Shown here: one piece after another, positions 21,565 through 32,885 of the stretch
How the letters are laid out: the number at the start of each line of letters is the position of its first letter
Position numbering within the stretch: the stretch's first letter is position 1
NCBI GenBank assembly: GCA_947069175.1
Contig: CAMTDV010000027.1
Span: 41,925,369-41,989,368, forward strand
Length of the DNA: 64,000 nucleotides
Reading direction: 5' to 3'
Source: Scalesia atractyloides
Taxonomy: Eukaryota > Streptophyta > Magnoliopsida > Asterales > Asteraceae
The notes under the pieces: model-generated
The model's database searches: none
Told to the model about the DNA's origin: nothing
The model's input: only the letters and a program-made list of their open reading frames with translations
Translations under genes and position numbers: made by a program

Positions 21565-23280
21565 TTACAGGATCATCATTGTGTTTTTCCTCACTTGTTG
21601 TACCATTCTTTTTATTCTTTACTAATTGTGCCTTTTGTTTCATCTCGAAAGTGATTGATGGACTTTCTTGGTCATTAGGCACTACCATTCATGTATCATA
21701 TGAAACATCATTGTGTTTTCTCTTGATGTGTTACATTTCTCTAACAAAGAAGCCGTTTCTTTTGCTTTGTTATAACAATTTCACTATATGGATAATGTTT
21801 GATGACATCTTTTATGTATGACTGGATCTTTTGAAATGATTCTTCAAAGGCTTTGAATTGAATATCTAAGTTTGACACAATATGATCTTCATTGCTTTTG
21901 TAACATGTATCTTCATTGCTTTATAAAGATTCATCACCACTCTTGGTTGACTGTATTTTCAAAACACCTATTGATTTATCACTTTGATGTTGTGATGGTA
22001 GAAAACCACGCCAATGACATTGACTATCCATCCATATTTTTTCTTTATTTCCTTCAAATGGTTTTCTTAAGAATTTCCCCCATGATCCCCGACTTTGTAT
22101 TGTGTTATAATCAGCATTAATATTATTAATTGGGTTGTTGTGTGCATCTTTTGCAAGCCCATCATTTGTCGGACTTTGGTGTCCTTCTACAAGCCAATTT
22201 AGGGCTACATTAAGTAGAGTGTTGTCTTCTTTTCCTTCAATTCAGCTAGCTTGGCTATTTTTTTTTTTGTTCTTTAATCCTTCTTCTTCGTTATGCTCAT
22301 CATCTTCTTCAGATGCATAAACTTCTAATTCAGATGGATAAACTTCTTCTTCATACTCCCCATCCTCCTAATATGCCTCTTTGATGTCCTTATCATGTTT
22401 TTTCTCTCCAACTTTATTCCCCCTTTTTCTTTGGTTCTTTCTCAAATAACCTCTCATCTTTTGTGTTGAAATGTTTGAATCATCTTGAAATGAGTGTAAA
22501 TTTGCATAATCAATTTCTTCAAGAGAGAATAGTCCATTTTGTTGAATTGCACCCGGTCTTAATTTCTTGTAAGCATGTAAAATTTGTTGTTACAAAAAAA
22601 ATTGAGCTAGTAAAGTTAATACATATTGTATTTAAGTATTTTGATTGTGTTTTAATATATCATTGTGCTTTTAAATAACATAAAGTTTAGATATCATACT
22701 GCTAGCACTCTAAGAGGTCCATTGAAGTGTTTGTCACCTCCACGTCATCCTTTTCTTGTACGCCTTAAACAAGTTAAGATGTATTCTCACCAATTGAAAT
22801 CCTTAATATTTATTGTACTTCTAAGTGATGTAAAAAAATCTCTAGTTAACACCACTACTTTGAAATCCTTAATATCTATTGTACTTTTAAGTGATGTAAA
22901 AAAATCTCTAGTTAACACCACTACTTTGCATTGTCTTTGTCATGACAGTAAAAAACACAACCAAGAAGTTAAGATTGTACATTCTTCAAGCATCATTTCT
23001 TTTTTTTAATGCTTCAATCAAATTTAGCTATAAGATCGGATGCTTTGGGTCTCATATTCTCAACAATTTGTATTTTGCAACGTGGTATTTGAAATACCTT
23101 CTCAATCAATGTAGCCATGATCTTTATCTTTTGATCTCCAAAATTTAAGATATCAATTTCCAAAAAATTTTACTAACCAATTACCAAATGCACAAGGTAC
23201 TGAATGCCACTTGACGGACAGAGTGTTGCCAAAGCCGATATCTTTCATGGCCTGTTGTGTTTGTGATAAGTTCTTAAAAT
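21565..23280 (-). pseudogene. Ulp1-associated-like pseudogene, upstream fragment
   Basis: In sense (minus) order I read VKWHSVPCAFGNWLVKFFGN, ILNFGDQKIKIMATLIEKVF, VVVLTRDFFTSLKSTIDIKD, then EYILTCLRRTRKG and KHFNGPLRVLAV, a KMRGYLRKNQRKRGNK basic patch, an acidic run near 22300-22360, and QESPSITFEMKQKAQLVKNK next to element A. From memory this resembles the conserved region preceding the Ulp1 (C48) peptidase in plant ORFs, often carried by Mutator-like elements. Many stops and frame changes are present, and a 22-codon segment is duplicated in tandem. It continues at 6529-6255. No peptidase catalytic triad is visible, so the label is tentative. Confidence 0.4.
22794..22925. repeat. 66-bp tandem duplication inside the pseudogene
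   Basis: TTGAAATCCTTAATAT starts at 22794 and again at 22860. The two copies differ at two or three bases, and each ends in GTTAACACCACTAC. The length is a multiple of three, so it is an in-frame duplication of 22 codons. Confidence 0.85.
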
Positions 23281-25294
23281 GCTTCAAGAGTTTACTTAAT
23301 GAACATCTTGTTTTTTCTCTTGTCTTGTTTTATCTTTTGTAGAATCAACATATAAAAAATGCATTTAACAAAAGTATGTATAAAACGCAATTGCATATAA
23401 CACAACGATTTAAAATATCAATCAAAACCTAACGGAACGAATAACACAATGATGTTATTTTATGATTAGTATAAGCATAATGCTATTTTGAAAATGCAAT
23501 TAATAACACAATGATTTAAAATATCAATTAAACATAACTAGGTGAATAACACAATTGTATTATAAAATGCAATAGATTCTATAACCTGCACTTTAAACCT
23601 ATATGAGTGAATAACACAATTATCTATTTTTTGCTAGTAAATGTTAAATTGTTGCAACGATGGTTTGATACTAGCACAAAATTCATTTTTCAGAAAACGT
23701 ATTTGAATAAAAACACTACAATTAATACCTAATTGGAAGAATAACATAATTACTTGTTAAAGGGATTGTTTTTCGTTTTCTACTAGTTTCTTCTTGCATT
23801 ATTGTTTTTTTCTTTTGTAATTTAAAGTGGTTAAATGTTTTTTTGTATTATCAAACATTTCTGTTATTGTTGTCTGCGTCTTTGACGCATTAGGGTTTTC
23901 TGTTTGAGAGTTCCTTTAAGAAACTCAAAGGTCAACCTTCAATGATCTTCTGAAGATGACATGAACTTATCTGGATTTCCAATTTCTCTAAATGAAGGTC
24001 TTCTACAAATCTAAAGTTATTACACAATGTGCTTCAACGACGGGTTTTAGGGTATATGAGAGAGCAATTTGGTGTAAATTGACCTTAATACCCGTGAAAG
24101 ACATGACGAGCAGCTTAAATGATGGTTAAAATCATAATTTAATCGAGCTCGTTAAAACAGTTGGATGGACAAAATTACTTTCTAATCTTCCTACTAAAAC
24201 ACAACTTCCTATTGTATCCTCACCCTATCATATATAATATTGAACTGATGATAAAATGTAAATAAAATAGTTATTACATATAAAGTACTTGTAACAATAT
24301 ACGTTAGAACAGGTAGTATTAATGCTAATAGTGAATGATGGAAAAGAAAACAAGTAATGATATGAAAGTGACGTGATAACTAAAATATTTACATTCTAAT
24401 GCTTTAAATACGCTTCTATAGAGATACTGTTAATAGTTCTAAAAAATATATAAAACCAAATGAAAAAATAACTGCAATAAAAATAAACTTACAATGTCGT
24501 TACAGATAAGGAGCATGTGAATAGCGGGTATAAGTATTCGATAGATGCCCATATATGACACGATTTATGTTAAACGGATTTCACATCTTCTTAGAGAATA
24601 TTTTTGTCTCCAAGGATAAAACAACAATCAACTTATGTTGTCAGAGTTAAACACCGACTTTGAAATTCATCAATATGTTTCTAGCAAAAGTTTGTGTGTT
24701 TGAGGGTTCTTGAGAGCATGCAGTTTCTCAAGTTATAGAAATTTTGTCAAGCATTCTCACAAATAAGATAACATCTTTTTTGAATAGTTAAAAACTAACT
24801 ATAAGCTCCGCATTCTTCAACATTAAACTTAGGTGTTAAATTATATAAACTTTATCACAATTAAACTTGTTAAATGTTTATGGTTCAAATTAACAGGCCC
24901 TAAAAACCTGGGAAGCCCCACAACTGATATATGCCAGCACATATAGTTCTAGACCAAAAATTTAAGACATATGCAATGCAACAAAAATAAAAAGAAAATG
25001 TTAGAACAAATCGTCAAAATTGTCACTCAAAACAAACCGTCAACAATTGTTCATCACGGGAATGCCAAAGTTCTCACTCTAGAAACCAGGTAACCATCAC
25101 AACATTACTAAGGACCAACACCACCACTAGCATCCACTAACCTGACATACTTGCTAAAATGTCAGCTACACTTAGTTAGTTCTATAGTAATTATATAAAT
25201 AGGTTTTAGTTATTTAAAACAATTCAACAAAACATCATTTTAAAGCAATTCCCATCATCTTGTAGTGTATAAAAGACGTTTAATTGTACTCTAA
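23281..25294. other. AT-rich non-coding DNA
   Basis: No credible ORF, RNA gene or transposon end found. 23390-23760 carries about six spaced copies of a GAATAACACAATNAT motif. 25150-25294 contains TATATAAATAGG and resembles an old LTR or promoter, and continues after element D at 36145, but I cannot define its ends. Confidence 0.4.
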
Positions 25295-25299
25295 ATCAT
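25295..25299. repeat. Target-site duplication ATCAT (left of element D)
   Basis: ATCAT precedes TGTTGATACAG at 25300 and is repeated exactly at 36145-36149 after the terminal CCTACA of the 3' LTR. Confidence 0.9.
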
Positions 25300-25540
25300 T
25301 GTTGATACAGTTTTGTGTCTATCGCTTGTTCTTAATTACAATTGTAATTGTACGGTCTTTGCTCAAGTGTCTGTATAGGTTTGGTCGTGTCGAATAGATC
25401 GAGATATCCTTCTATCTTGATCTAGTATGACATCTTAGCTTGTCTGTGTTAATCAGTTGCATGTGCGCATACTGATAATTCCTGTGTACGTCAAGTCTAC
25501 ACACGTTCTCCAGTAATAAGGATTCTGTGCGAATCAAAAG

Positions 25541-25690
25541 ATTTCATACGAAACACCGATTTCGTACGAAACCTGGAGTATTTCGTACGAATCAAGCATT
25601 TCGTACGAAACATTTGTTCCGCACCAATTCTGGAGTTGTGTCTCGTGTGTAATAGTGTGTTCCGTATGTCTGGCAACGTGTTTTCGTACG
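25541..25690 (+). repeat. Cluster of TTTCGTACGAAA palindromes in the element D LTR
   Basis: Four near-copies of the 12-bp perfect palindrome TTTCGTACGAAA sit within 71 bp, spaced 19-20 bp apart, with a fifth half-copy (TTTTCGTACGAG) 20 bp before the TATA box. The same array is at about 35672-35825 in the 3' LTR. Regular spacing just upstream of the TATA box suggests binding sites for a dimeric factor (inference). Confidence 0.7.
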
Positions 25691-25708
25691 AGTGACCAGC
25701 TTGGACAC

Positions 25709-25715
25709 TATATAA
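25709..25715 (+). promoter_or_regulatory. LTR promoter TATA box (element D)
   Basis: TATATAA follows GGACAC and is conserved in the 3' LTR at 35840-35846. It lies about 170 bp before the AATAAA signal, giving a plausible U3-R-U5 arrangement. Confidence 0.65.
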
Positions 25716-26016
25716 GCAGACATGCACCTCTTAGTGAGGGTTAGCCTTCAGAGCCCTTTGGTCCAGAAGTTAATAGAACAAGCTAGCATTTCTGGTGAAG
25801 ACAAAGACACAAGAACACAGCAAGTTTGTTTGAGTCATACGAGCATTGTGTGTATATGTTTGTACTTGTTCTCAATCATTAATAAAGATAGTAAATCTTT
25901 GATTACCCCGTGTTCTTTACTTTGCTTTGGTTGCATGCACACTTGGATTCTGCACTTGTGTGTATGTTATATGAACAAGGAACTGGTTTAACTTGATCCT
26001 CAGGTGGACCTACAAG

Positions 26017-26028
26017 TGGTATCAGAGC
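26017..26028 (+). promoter_or_regulatory. Primer binding site, initiator tRNA-Met (element D)
   Basis: TGGTATCAGAGC, an exact match to the plant tRNA-iMet primer site, two bases after the 5' LTR. Confidence 0.9.
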
Positions 26029-26676
26029 TTGTGCTCTTTCCTTGTTCAAAAGCGGGCTTAGTTGTGTCTGAGCTAGTTTGAAGATTTCTAAAGTGTTCTT
26101 GAGCCTCCAGCAGAAAACTTAAGTTTTGGATAGTTAACTAACTTAAAACTTGATTAAGATCTGCTGCATGCAGAAAATTTTATGGTAAAATTTTTTTGAA
26201 GAACACCCTTGAAGAAGAAATCTGCAAAAATTTGAATCTGATTAGTTTTGGTAGGGTTGACATTTTCTGACTTGGATCTGGACTTGGACTGTTGACTGTT
26301 AAAAATCTGTGTTTTAACTTAAAGTGGGTAAGACAACTGGTATTTTCGAAAAAGCAGGGCTACACAAGAAAGGAAATCTCTCAACAATCATTTCTGAAAA
26401 GATTCCTCTGAAAAACACTGAACCAAAACAGTTTGTGCGACTGAAAAATTTCGTGCGAATCATCTTGACCCGCACGAAACAAGCGTTTTGCATGAAACAT
26501 CCTTGTTTCGCACGAAACAGGTGTCTTGCACGAAACAGCTGTTGTTTGTTTTTTGTGTTTTTCAAAGCTTTGTGATTTTAAGAATTTGTCATCTTTTCAG
26601 ATTTGTGAATTTTTAAACAGTAATTATAATTGTGAAACTTTAAAACCTTTAAATTTTCATAAAATAAGAAAATATA
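26029..26676 (+). other. Element D untranslated leader
   Basis: About 650 bp between the primer site and the gag ATG. 26420-26545 repeats the LTR motif in altered form (TTCGTGCGAA, CGCACGAAACA, GCATGAAACA, CGCACGAAACAG, GCACGAAACAG), so the palindrome family extends beyond the LTR into transcribed RNA. Confidence 0.6.
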
Positions 26677-28262
26677 ATGAGTTCTAACCCGTGGGATTGG
26701 AGTTGTTCAAGCTCAAATCAGGAGTCTTCGCAAAGCTCCGCAACATCATGGGTAAAATCTTTGATGCCTCAACATACAACAATGATCTCTGCAAATCAAT
26801 GGGCGTGTGTTGCGGATGAGAATCAAAGCATCCAAACTCTGTTAATGAGCGAAAGTGAAACATGGAGTAATAACCGACCGCAGAAGTTAAATCACATGAA
26901 CGATCCTTCATGGAAAAGTCGTTTTCATACGTATGTTCTCGGTCAAAACACGGAATTGTGGACGTGTTTCACTACCCCTACAATGAAGCACTTGAAGAAG
27001 CTGGATCAAATCCAACCTCATTGGCCAATCTAGTCGAAAGTTATAAGAAAGCTTACGATCTTGAGAAAAAGGCATTTGCTATCCTCACACAAGCTCTGCA
27101 TAAAGACATTTATCATCAGTTTGTGTATTGTCCTACAACGAAAAATTTGTTGGACACTTTGGAAGCAAGAGGTGAAGGTAACGCTACTACCAGGAAGATT
27201 CAGCATGATCTGCTCAAGAAAGAGTTTGAAGGTTTCATGTTCATGGAGAACGAAACCTTGAATGATATGACCACTCGGTTTTATCATCTTCTCAGCAAAT
27301 GTACTCGTATAAAGTGTTAGCAGCACCACAAGAAATTGTGATGTGATTTGCTGATACTTTACCACCAAAATGGGGTCAATTTATTGATCTTTTAAAACAT
27401 ACAGGTGTTTTGGACTCATTTAGTATTTATGAATTTGTGCAGAAACTGGAGAACAAGAATGAAGAAGAACTCCGGAAGGCACAACGAGTCTCTACTCCAC
27501 AAAACCCTGAATGTATTTTGGAGGTATAAATGCAGGTACAAGCTCAAGTCAGTAACCGAAGCTGCAGACCGCGTTTGTGTCAAATGTGAACCCGTTTCTA
27601 CCCTAACCAATTCAATCAAGTCAGTCTACAGGTTCGAGTAATCAAGCCTATGGACAAGCTTTTGATCTGAAAGCCTTCCTTCCACAGCCAAGGGATTTAG
27701 CGCATAAAGCTCCACAGCAAGCTCCTCAACAAGCTTTCTATGGAAGCAACAGTCAATCTGCAAATCCCAACACTGTCAAACTTAACACGTCAAATCTCTC
27801 CAAAATCAACGTAGAAGTTACACAGGAACATGCAGAACTTCTAAATACCATGGTCAGTGCGTATTGTGGTTTAGTTGCAGGTCAGATAGGGAACATCAAT
27901 TTGACAAACGAAGACTATGAATAATTGACCGAGATGAAATGGAGCTGATGGACATCAAGTGGGCATTTGTAAGCGTTATGAGAAGAGCAAAGGATTATAT
28001 GAGAAGAACGGGGGAACCAGTTTGGAAAGCAAGAAGGATACAAAATACAGCTTTGACAAAACCACCGTTACTTGCTTTAACTGCGGAGAAAGAGGTCACT
28101 TCAAGCGGGAATGCACAAGACCCAGCAAGGAAGGAAATCACAACCCCTTTTGTAATCAGTCTCAACCATCCAACACAGCACAGTACAACAATGAATGAAG
28201 AATAGTAGCTGTTGGCAACTCTAACAATACCAATCAATCAGGACCTTCAAACACGCACAGAG
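26677..28262 (+). pseudogene. Element D gag, N-terminal part with first zinc knuckle
   Basis: Starts at ATG 26677 (MSSNPWDWSCSSSNQES). The copia gag core (retrotran_gag_2/UBN2 type) reads ESYKKAYDLEKKAFAILTQA, then TTRKIQHDLLKKEFEGFMF and LNDMTTRFYHLLSKC. A frame change near 26980 separates the start from the core, and the frame ends at 27320. Further shifts follow, but the matching text continues. A CCHC zinc knuckle, CFNCGERGHFKREC, is intact at about 28070-28115. Gag would assemble the particle and bind genomic RNA; this copy cannot make one continuous product. Confidence 0.8.
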
Positions 28263-28264
28263 CT

Positions 28265-29345
28265 TTGGTAGTTCAGTCTGATGAAGGATGCGATTGGTCA
28301 GTACAGTTGGGAACAGAGAACAACGGAAGAACTGCATGCTATGCAAGGATCATGGATCAAATAAAGCATGATCATAGCATCAATACTCCAAATAACGATT
28401 ATACACCTGGGGATGCTGGTAGTTCTGATGAAGAATGTTCAAGTTCAGATGGTTATGGATCTGATTCCGATGTGAAGAAAGGAAGTGATGCTGAGGTTGA
28501 AGAGTTGCTGAATGAAGCTGAGATGTTGAAACCTGAAAAGGTAGGCATGACGAGGAATGCAGAAGCTGGAAAAAAAGACAGATACACTCTCTACAGATGG
28601 TGCAGCTTTTTCTCATCACACTGCCTTTATGGCAAATGTTGAAGGTTCTTCAAAACAGGTAAATTCTGACCCTCCTACTATTTGCAATGACTATGTTGAG
28701 TTGAAAATAAAGTATGAAACCATCAACAGTCATAATCAAAATTTAGTTGTTGAACTATCAAAATGCAAAGAGGCGAACTTGGCGCTAACTAGAAATGAAA
28801 AAAAATTCAAATCTGTAATAGAAACCCTTAAGAAAAGTGTTTCTAAATTTACAAAAACAGTTATGAATAAACAGACAGGAATTAATAACTACATTAATCT
28901 CCTAGAAGAAACAAAAAAAGAGTTAGCCATCGCCAAATGCGAATATGATTCGATCAAACGCAAATTGGAAAGTTATTCTAACTCCCAATATGTGCTTGAT
29001 CTTATCATTGAAGTTCAAAAACTAAAGGGAGTTGCTCAATGCATAGGGTATAATTCGTGTCCACTCACAATGAAAAACAACTATACCAAAATGCCTGATG
29101 AAGAAGAGATGCCTCGTTTTGAACCCTCTGTACCTTTGAACCCTGAGGAATTCGCAGCAGGGTTAGGGTTTAAACTAAGAAATTTCTCTCAAGAACCAAG
29201 CAAGCCAGAAAGTTCATCATCTGATGAAGAAGAGGATGATACATCAGATGATGAATCAAGAAATGATGATCAGGATCAGCCTCTTGATGAAAGGAAAAGA
29301 GTAGAATCTTCTGCTACTCCTAGTACTCAATCTATTGAGAATTAA
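28265..29345 (+). pseudogene. Element D acidic and coiled-coil insert between zinc knuckles
   Basis: Two overlapping frames (28265-28642 and 28557-29345) give an acidic Ser/Asp-rich stretch (DAGSSDEECSSSDGYGSDSD), then a long predicted coiled coil (ELKIKYETINSHNQNLVVEL, LLEETKKELAIAKCEYDSIK), a short non-coiled block PEEFAAGLGFKL, and another acidic run SSSSDEEEDDTSDDES. The 262-codon second frame ends at an in-frame TAA at 29343-29345. It lies between two CCHC knuckles and is much larger than in ordinary copia gag. A role in particle assembly or partner binding is possible; none is established from sequence alone. Confidence 0.65.
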
Positions 29346-30307
29346 GAGACCGTTCCTGTGAAATCTGTCAAGACACAAGTGTCGATAGATGAAGCAGACA
29401 ATGTGTTGTATACTTTGGTTGGAGACAAGAAAATCTATTCAAACAAAGATTTTCCAATTAAAAACGTAAACCCAATCTCTATAGATCAGGTTTTTGAAAA
29501 ATCAACAACCAACCTTTAGAAAGGAAAAAGCCCACCAAATCACAACCACTATCCGCTTCAAAAGAAAAACAATGGAAGCGAGTTGAAAAGCCTACAGTTT
29601 CTCAACCGAAGGTTGAAGCAAAAGGCTCTCGTGACCAGAAAAAGGCCAAAACTATTAAATTTGTGAGTTCTAAAGGTACCGATAAAGTCGAAACTTTTCA
29701 AGGAAAATCTAATGTTGATTTTGTAAAGAAAGTTAAGATTTTGAAAAGAAATAGTCAAAACAATTACACCCAACACACTAATGGATGTAATGAAAATGAA
29801 CCCAGTTCTCAGGATCCACAAGTTCAACATCAAGCCGAGAAACACGATCTCCTAGTTTTGTTGAAAGGAGAACATGTTTCAAATGTGGATAATTTGGCCA
29901 CATTATAAAGGATTGTCAAAATCCAGCCAAATCAAGATGTACAGAGAAAGCCCCTCATGAACCAACTTGCAAACGCAAATCTGTTTCTCCGACTCAAGAT
30001 AAACGAATCATTAAGGATCAAAAAGAGAAACAAAAACGTAAACAAGTAAAAGCAGTTGAAAAGGCTTTAAAATCGGTTTCTTTGAAAAGGATCAAAGATC
30101 TTCAAAGTTAATAAAACCAGACACTATTAAAACTGTAAATAATAGTAAATTTGGTAATAAACAAGGATCTTGGAAACAGAAGACCGTAATAGTTCAAAAG
30201 GAGGTTCTCAGTTTGATAGTCATCAAGAAATTGAGATTACATTTCTCGATGATAAGGGATGACCCAAGACCACTAAGGCTTAAGTCCCCATCTCAAACTA
30301 ATCTTGT
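29346..30307 (+). pseudogene. Element D second zinc knuckle and gag-protease linker
   Basis: Lys-rich linker with multiple stops. A second CCHC knuckle is recognisable near 29862-29915 (CFKCG, stop, FGHIIKDCQNPAK) with an internal TAA. After it a basic stretch (KDQKEKQKRKQ) leads to the protease. Confidence 0.65.
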
Positions 30308-31618
30308 TTGTGCAATGTACAGGGTGTTCCAGGAGGAACTGTAAACAGTCATTGGATTGTTGACAGTGGAGCATCAAGGCACATGACGGGCGACTTGCGG
30401 CTCCTATATGATGTGAAAAGTATTAGGGGTGGTTATGTTGCTTTTGCTGGTGACAAAGGTGGATACATCACTGGAGAAGGAATAGTCTCCAATGGTGTTG
30501 TGAGCTTCGACAAGATCAATTATGTGCGGCAAATTGATCACAATCTTCTTAGTGTTTCTCAAATCTGCGACAAGAAGTTCACGGTACATTTTGATGATGC
30601 CGGATGTTATGTGCTGAAGCCTGGATTCAAGATCCCCAAGGAATGGATTCTCCTTTCGGCTCCAAGAATTAACAATTTGTATATTCTTGATATGAGCCAA
30701 GCTATTACAACATCTGCACAGGTCACATATTTTGTCTCTAGAGCTACCGAGAAGGAATCAATCTCTTGGCATAGACGTATGGGACATATTCACCTAAGGA
30801 AAATGAACTATTTGGTGAAGAATAATCTAGTGAATGGTGTACCAGTGAAGAATTTTCATCTTCAAGACGTTTGTGTATCATGCCAGAAAGGGAAGCAAGC
30901 AAGAAAGTCCCATCCCGTGAAGAAGATCAACACTGTGAATATGCCACTAGAACGTCTTCATATGGACCTCTTTGGACCTATGAAACACAAGACAACCTTT
31001 GGTGATTCTTATTGTCTGATAGTTACTGATGACTATTCCAGATTCTCATGGGTAAACATGTTGGCCCACAAGAGTGAAGTTCCTACTATCCTCAAGAATC
31101 TCCTGACTCTGCTAGAAAAATTGTATAATCTGAAGGTAAGGAGAATCAGAAGCGACAATGGCACCGAATTCAAGAATCAAGTTATGGACGAGTACTGTTC
31201 CTCAAAGGGTATTCTGCATGAGTACAGTTCTCGATATACTCCACAACAAATTGGCGTCGCTGAGAGGAAAAATCGAACTCTTATTGAAACTGCAAGAACC
31301 ATGTTAGTAGAATCAGAACTTCCCGTTCAATTTTGGGGAGAAGGTGTTGCTACTGCGTGCTACACGATGAATAAAGTTCTAACGGTGAAGAGACATGGGA
31401 AGACATGCTTTGAGTTGTTACATAAAAGGAAACCGGATATTTCTTTCTTAGAACCTTTTGGAGCTCCATGCACTATGATCGACCCACATGGAAAGTTTGG
31501 TCCCAAGGCTATCGAAGGTTTCTTTCTTGGATATGCTACTCCTAATTTCCGGGTGTGGAATTTATCTTCAAAGAAGATTGAAGAATGGGGTGAAGTCCAG
31601 GTTCAGAGATATACATAA
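30308..31618 (+). pseudogene. Element D protease and integrase (longest open frame)
   Basis: 435 codons are open to a TAA at 31616. Protease active site: HWIVDSGASRHMTGDL. GAG-pre-integrase zinc module: SWHRRMGHIHLRKMNYLVKN with the later CVSCQKGKQ (H2C2). Integrase catalytic residues: Asp in HMDLFGP, Asp in RSDNGTEFKN and Glu in VAERKNRTLIETARTM, spaced as in D,D(35)E. Then the copia-typical FGAPCTMIDPHGKFGPKAIEGFFLGY. All catalytic residues are present. The frame opens at a TTG and no independent start is expected, because the domain is normally part of the polyprotein. The stop after EVQVQRYT cuts it from RT. Confidence 0.85.
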
Positions 31619-31645
31619 GCAGTTAGAGCTCCGGGTGCTCCTTGG

Positions 31646-32885
31646 ATGTTTGACTACGATGGGTTGTTTGACTCCTTTAATCTTCCAACTTTTGATGATG
31701 CAACAGCTGCTGCTCAGATGTTATTGCAAAGTGATACTGCAGTAGACTCGTCATTAGTTCGACCAATTATTGTTAACCCTCAAGTGTCGACTTCGGTTGA
31801 GGAATTCGAAGATGCTGCGGATTATAATGTTTCATCAGAAGAAGATGAGTTCATGATGCAAATGAAGCTGCCTCTGGTGCGGTTCCTGGAATTTCAAATG
31901 ATACGTCAAATATTCAACCTCAAGGAACGACTGAAGGTCAGGCATCTACAACTTCATCAAATCCAGCTCTCGATTTAACTGTTGATCTGAATATCAACAA
32001 TTTGGGTATAAATTCTCGAGATCCTGATGTGCTAGAAACTCGAATCATAATATCAATCCTCAGCAGAATATTATTGGAAATGTCCAGAGTGGTGTGCAGA
32101 CTCGTAATCAGCTTCGAAACAATCAGAATGTTGGATTGTATTCAGAAATCAGGGAATCAGGGGAGCAGAATGATTGGTCTTTTGCCTGCTATGTATGCCA
32201 AGTAGAACCAAAATCTTGGAAGGAGGCAATGAAAGAAGACTCTTGGGTTGAAGCCATGCAGGAAGAACTTCAGCAGGTTCAGAAGTTAGGTGTCTGGAAA
32301 TTGGTTGACAGACCTGACAACTACAAGAAGATCGATACACGATGGGTGTACAAGTGCAAGATGGATGACCGAGGTGTTGTTGTGAGAAACAAAGTGCGAT
32401 TGGTTATTCAAGGTTTTAATCAGGTCGAAGGGATCGATTACAATGAAGTTTATGCACCGGTTGCACGACTTGAGGCCATAAGAATCTTTTTGGCTTATGC
32501 GTCCTTCAAGAAGTTCACCGTTTATCAGATGGATGTAAAGAGTGCATTTCTTCATGGTGTGGTAGAAGAGGAAGTATATGTTGAGCAACCGCCAGGTTTT
32601 GAAGATCCTCTCCATCCTGACAAGGTTTGGCTTCTCAACAAGGCGTTATATGGTCTTCATCAAGCTCCGAGGGCTTGGTATGAAACGTTGTCTACCTATC
32701 TATTGAAGAATGGTTTTCGACGAGGCCTGATCGACTGTACTCTCTTCATCAAGGAACAGGACGAGGACTTGCTGCTAGTACAGGTTTATGTTGATGATAT
32801 TATATTTGGGTCTACTAACACTCGAATGTGCAAAGAATTCGAACAGGTTTTGCAGGAGAAGTTCGAGATGAGCGCTATGGGATAA
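31646..32885 (+). pseudogene. Element D reverse transcriptase
   Basis: The linker to RT (31646-32090) is Asp/Glu-rich and frame-shifted. RT proper is open at 32094-32885: WKEAMQEELQQVQK-type entry, KKIDTRWVYKCKMDDRG, NEVYAPVARLEAIR, YQMDVKSAFLHGVVEEEVYV, QPPGFEDP, ALYGLHQAPRAWYETL and the catalytic VYVDDIIFGSTN. A TAA at 32883-32885 replaces the usual acidic residue before MNFFLGLQV, after which the same frame continues. Confidence 0.85.

Larger units (their letters stand above)
25300..26014 (+). repeat. 5' LTR of element D
   Basis: TGTTGATACAG to GGACCTACA. It contains an array of TTTCGTACGAAAC palindromes (25541-25611 plus one at 25681), a TATATAA box at 25709-25715 and an AATAAA polyadenylation-type signal at 25881-25886; the 3' LTR has AATCAA at the matching place. 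Confidence 0.9.

Noticed and set aside
21872..22320. Plus-strand hydrophobic frames suggesting membrane proteins
   Set aside because: They are antisense to the decayed minus-strand pseudogene; hydrophobicity comes from reverse-complemented Lys/Glu-rich codons.
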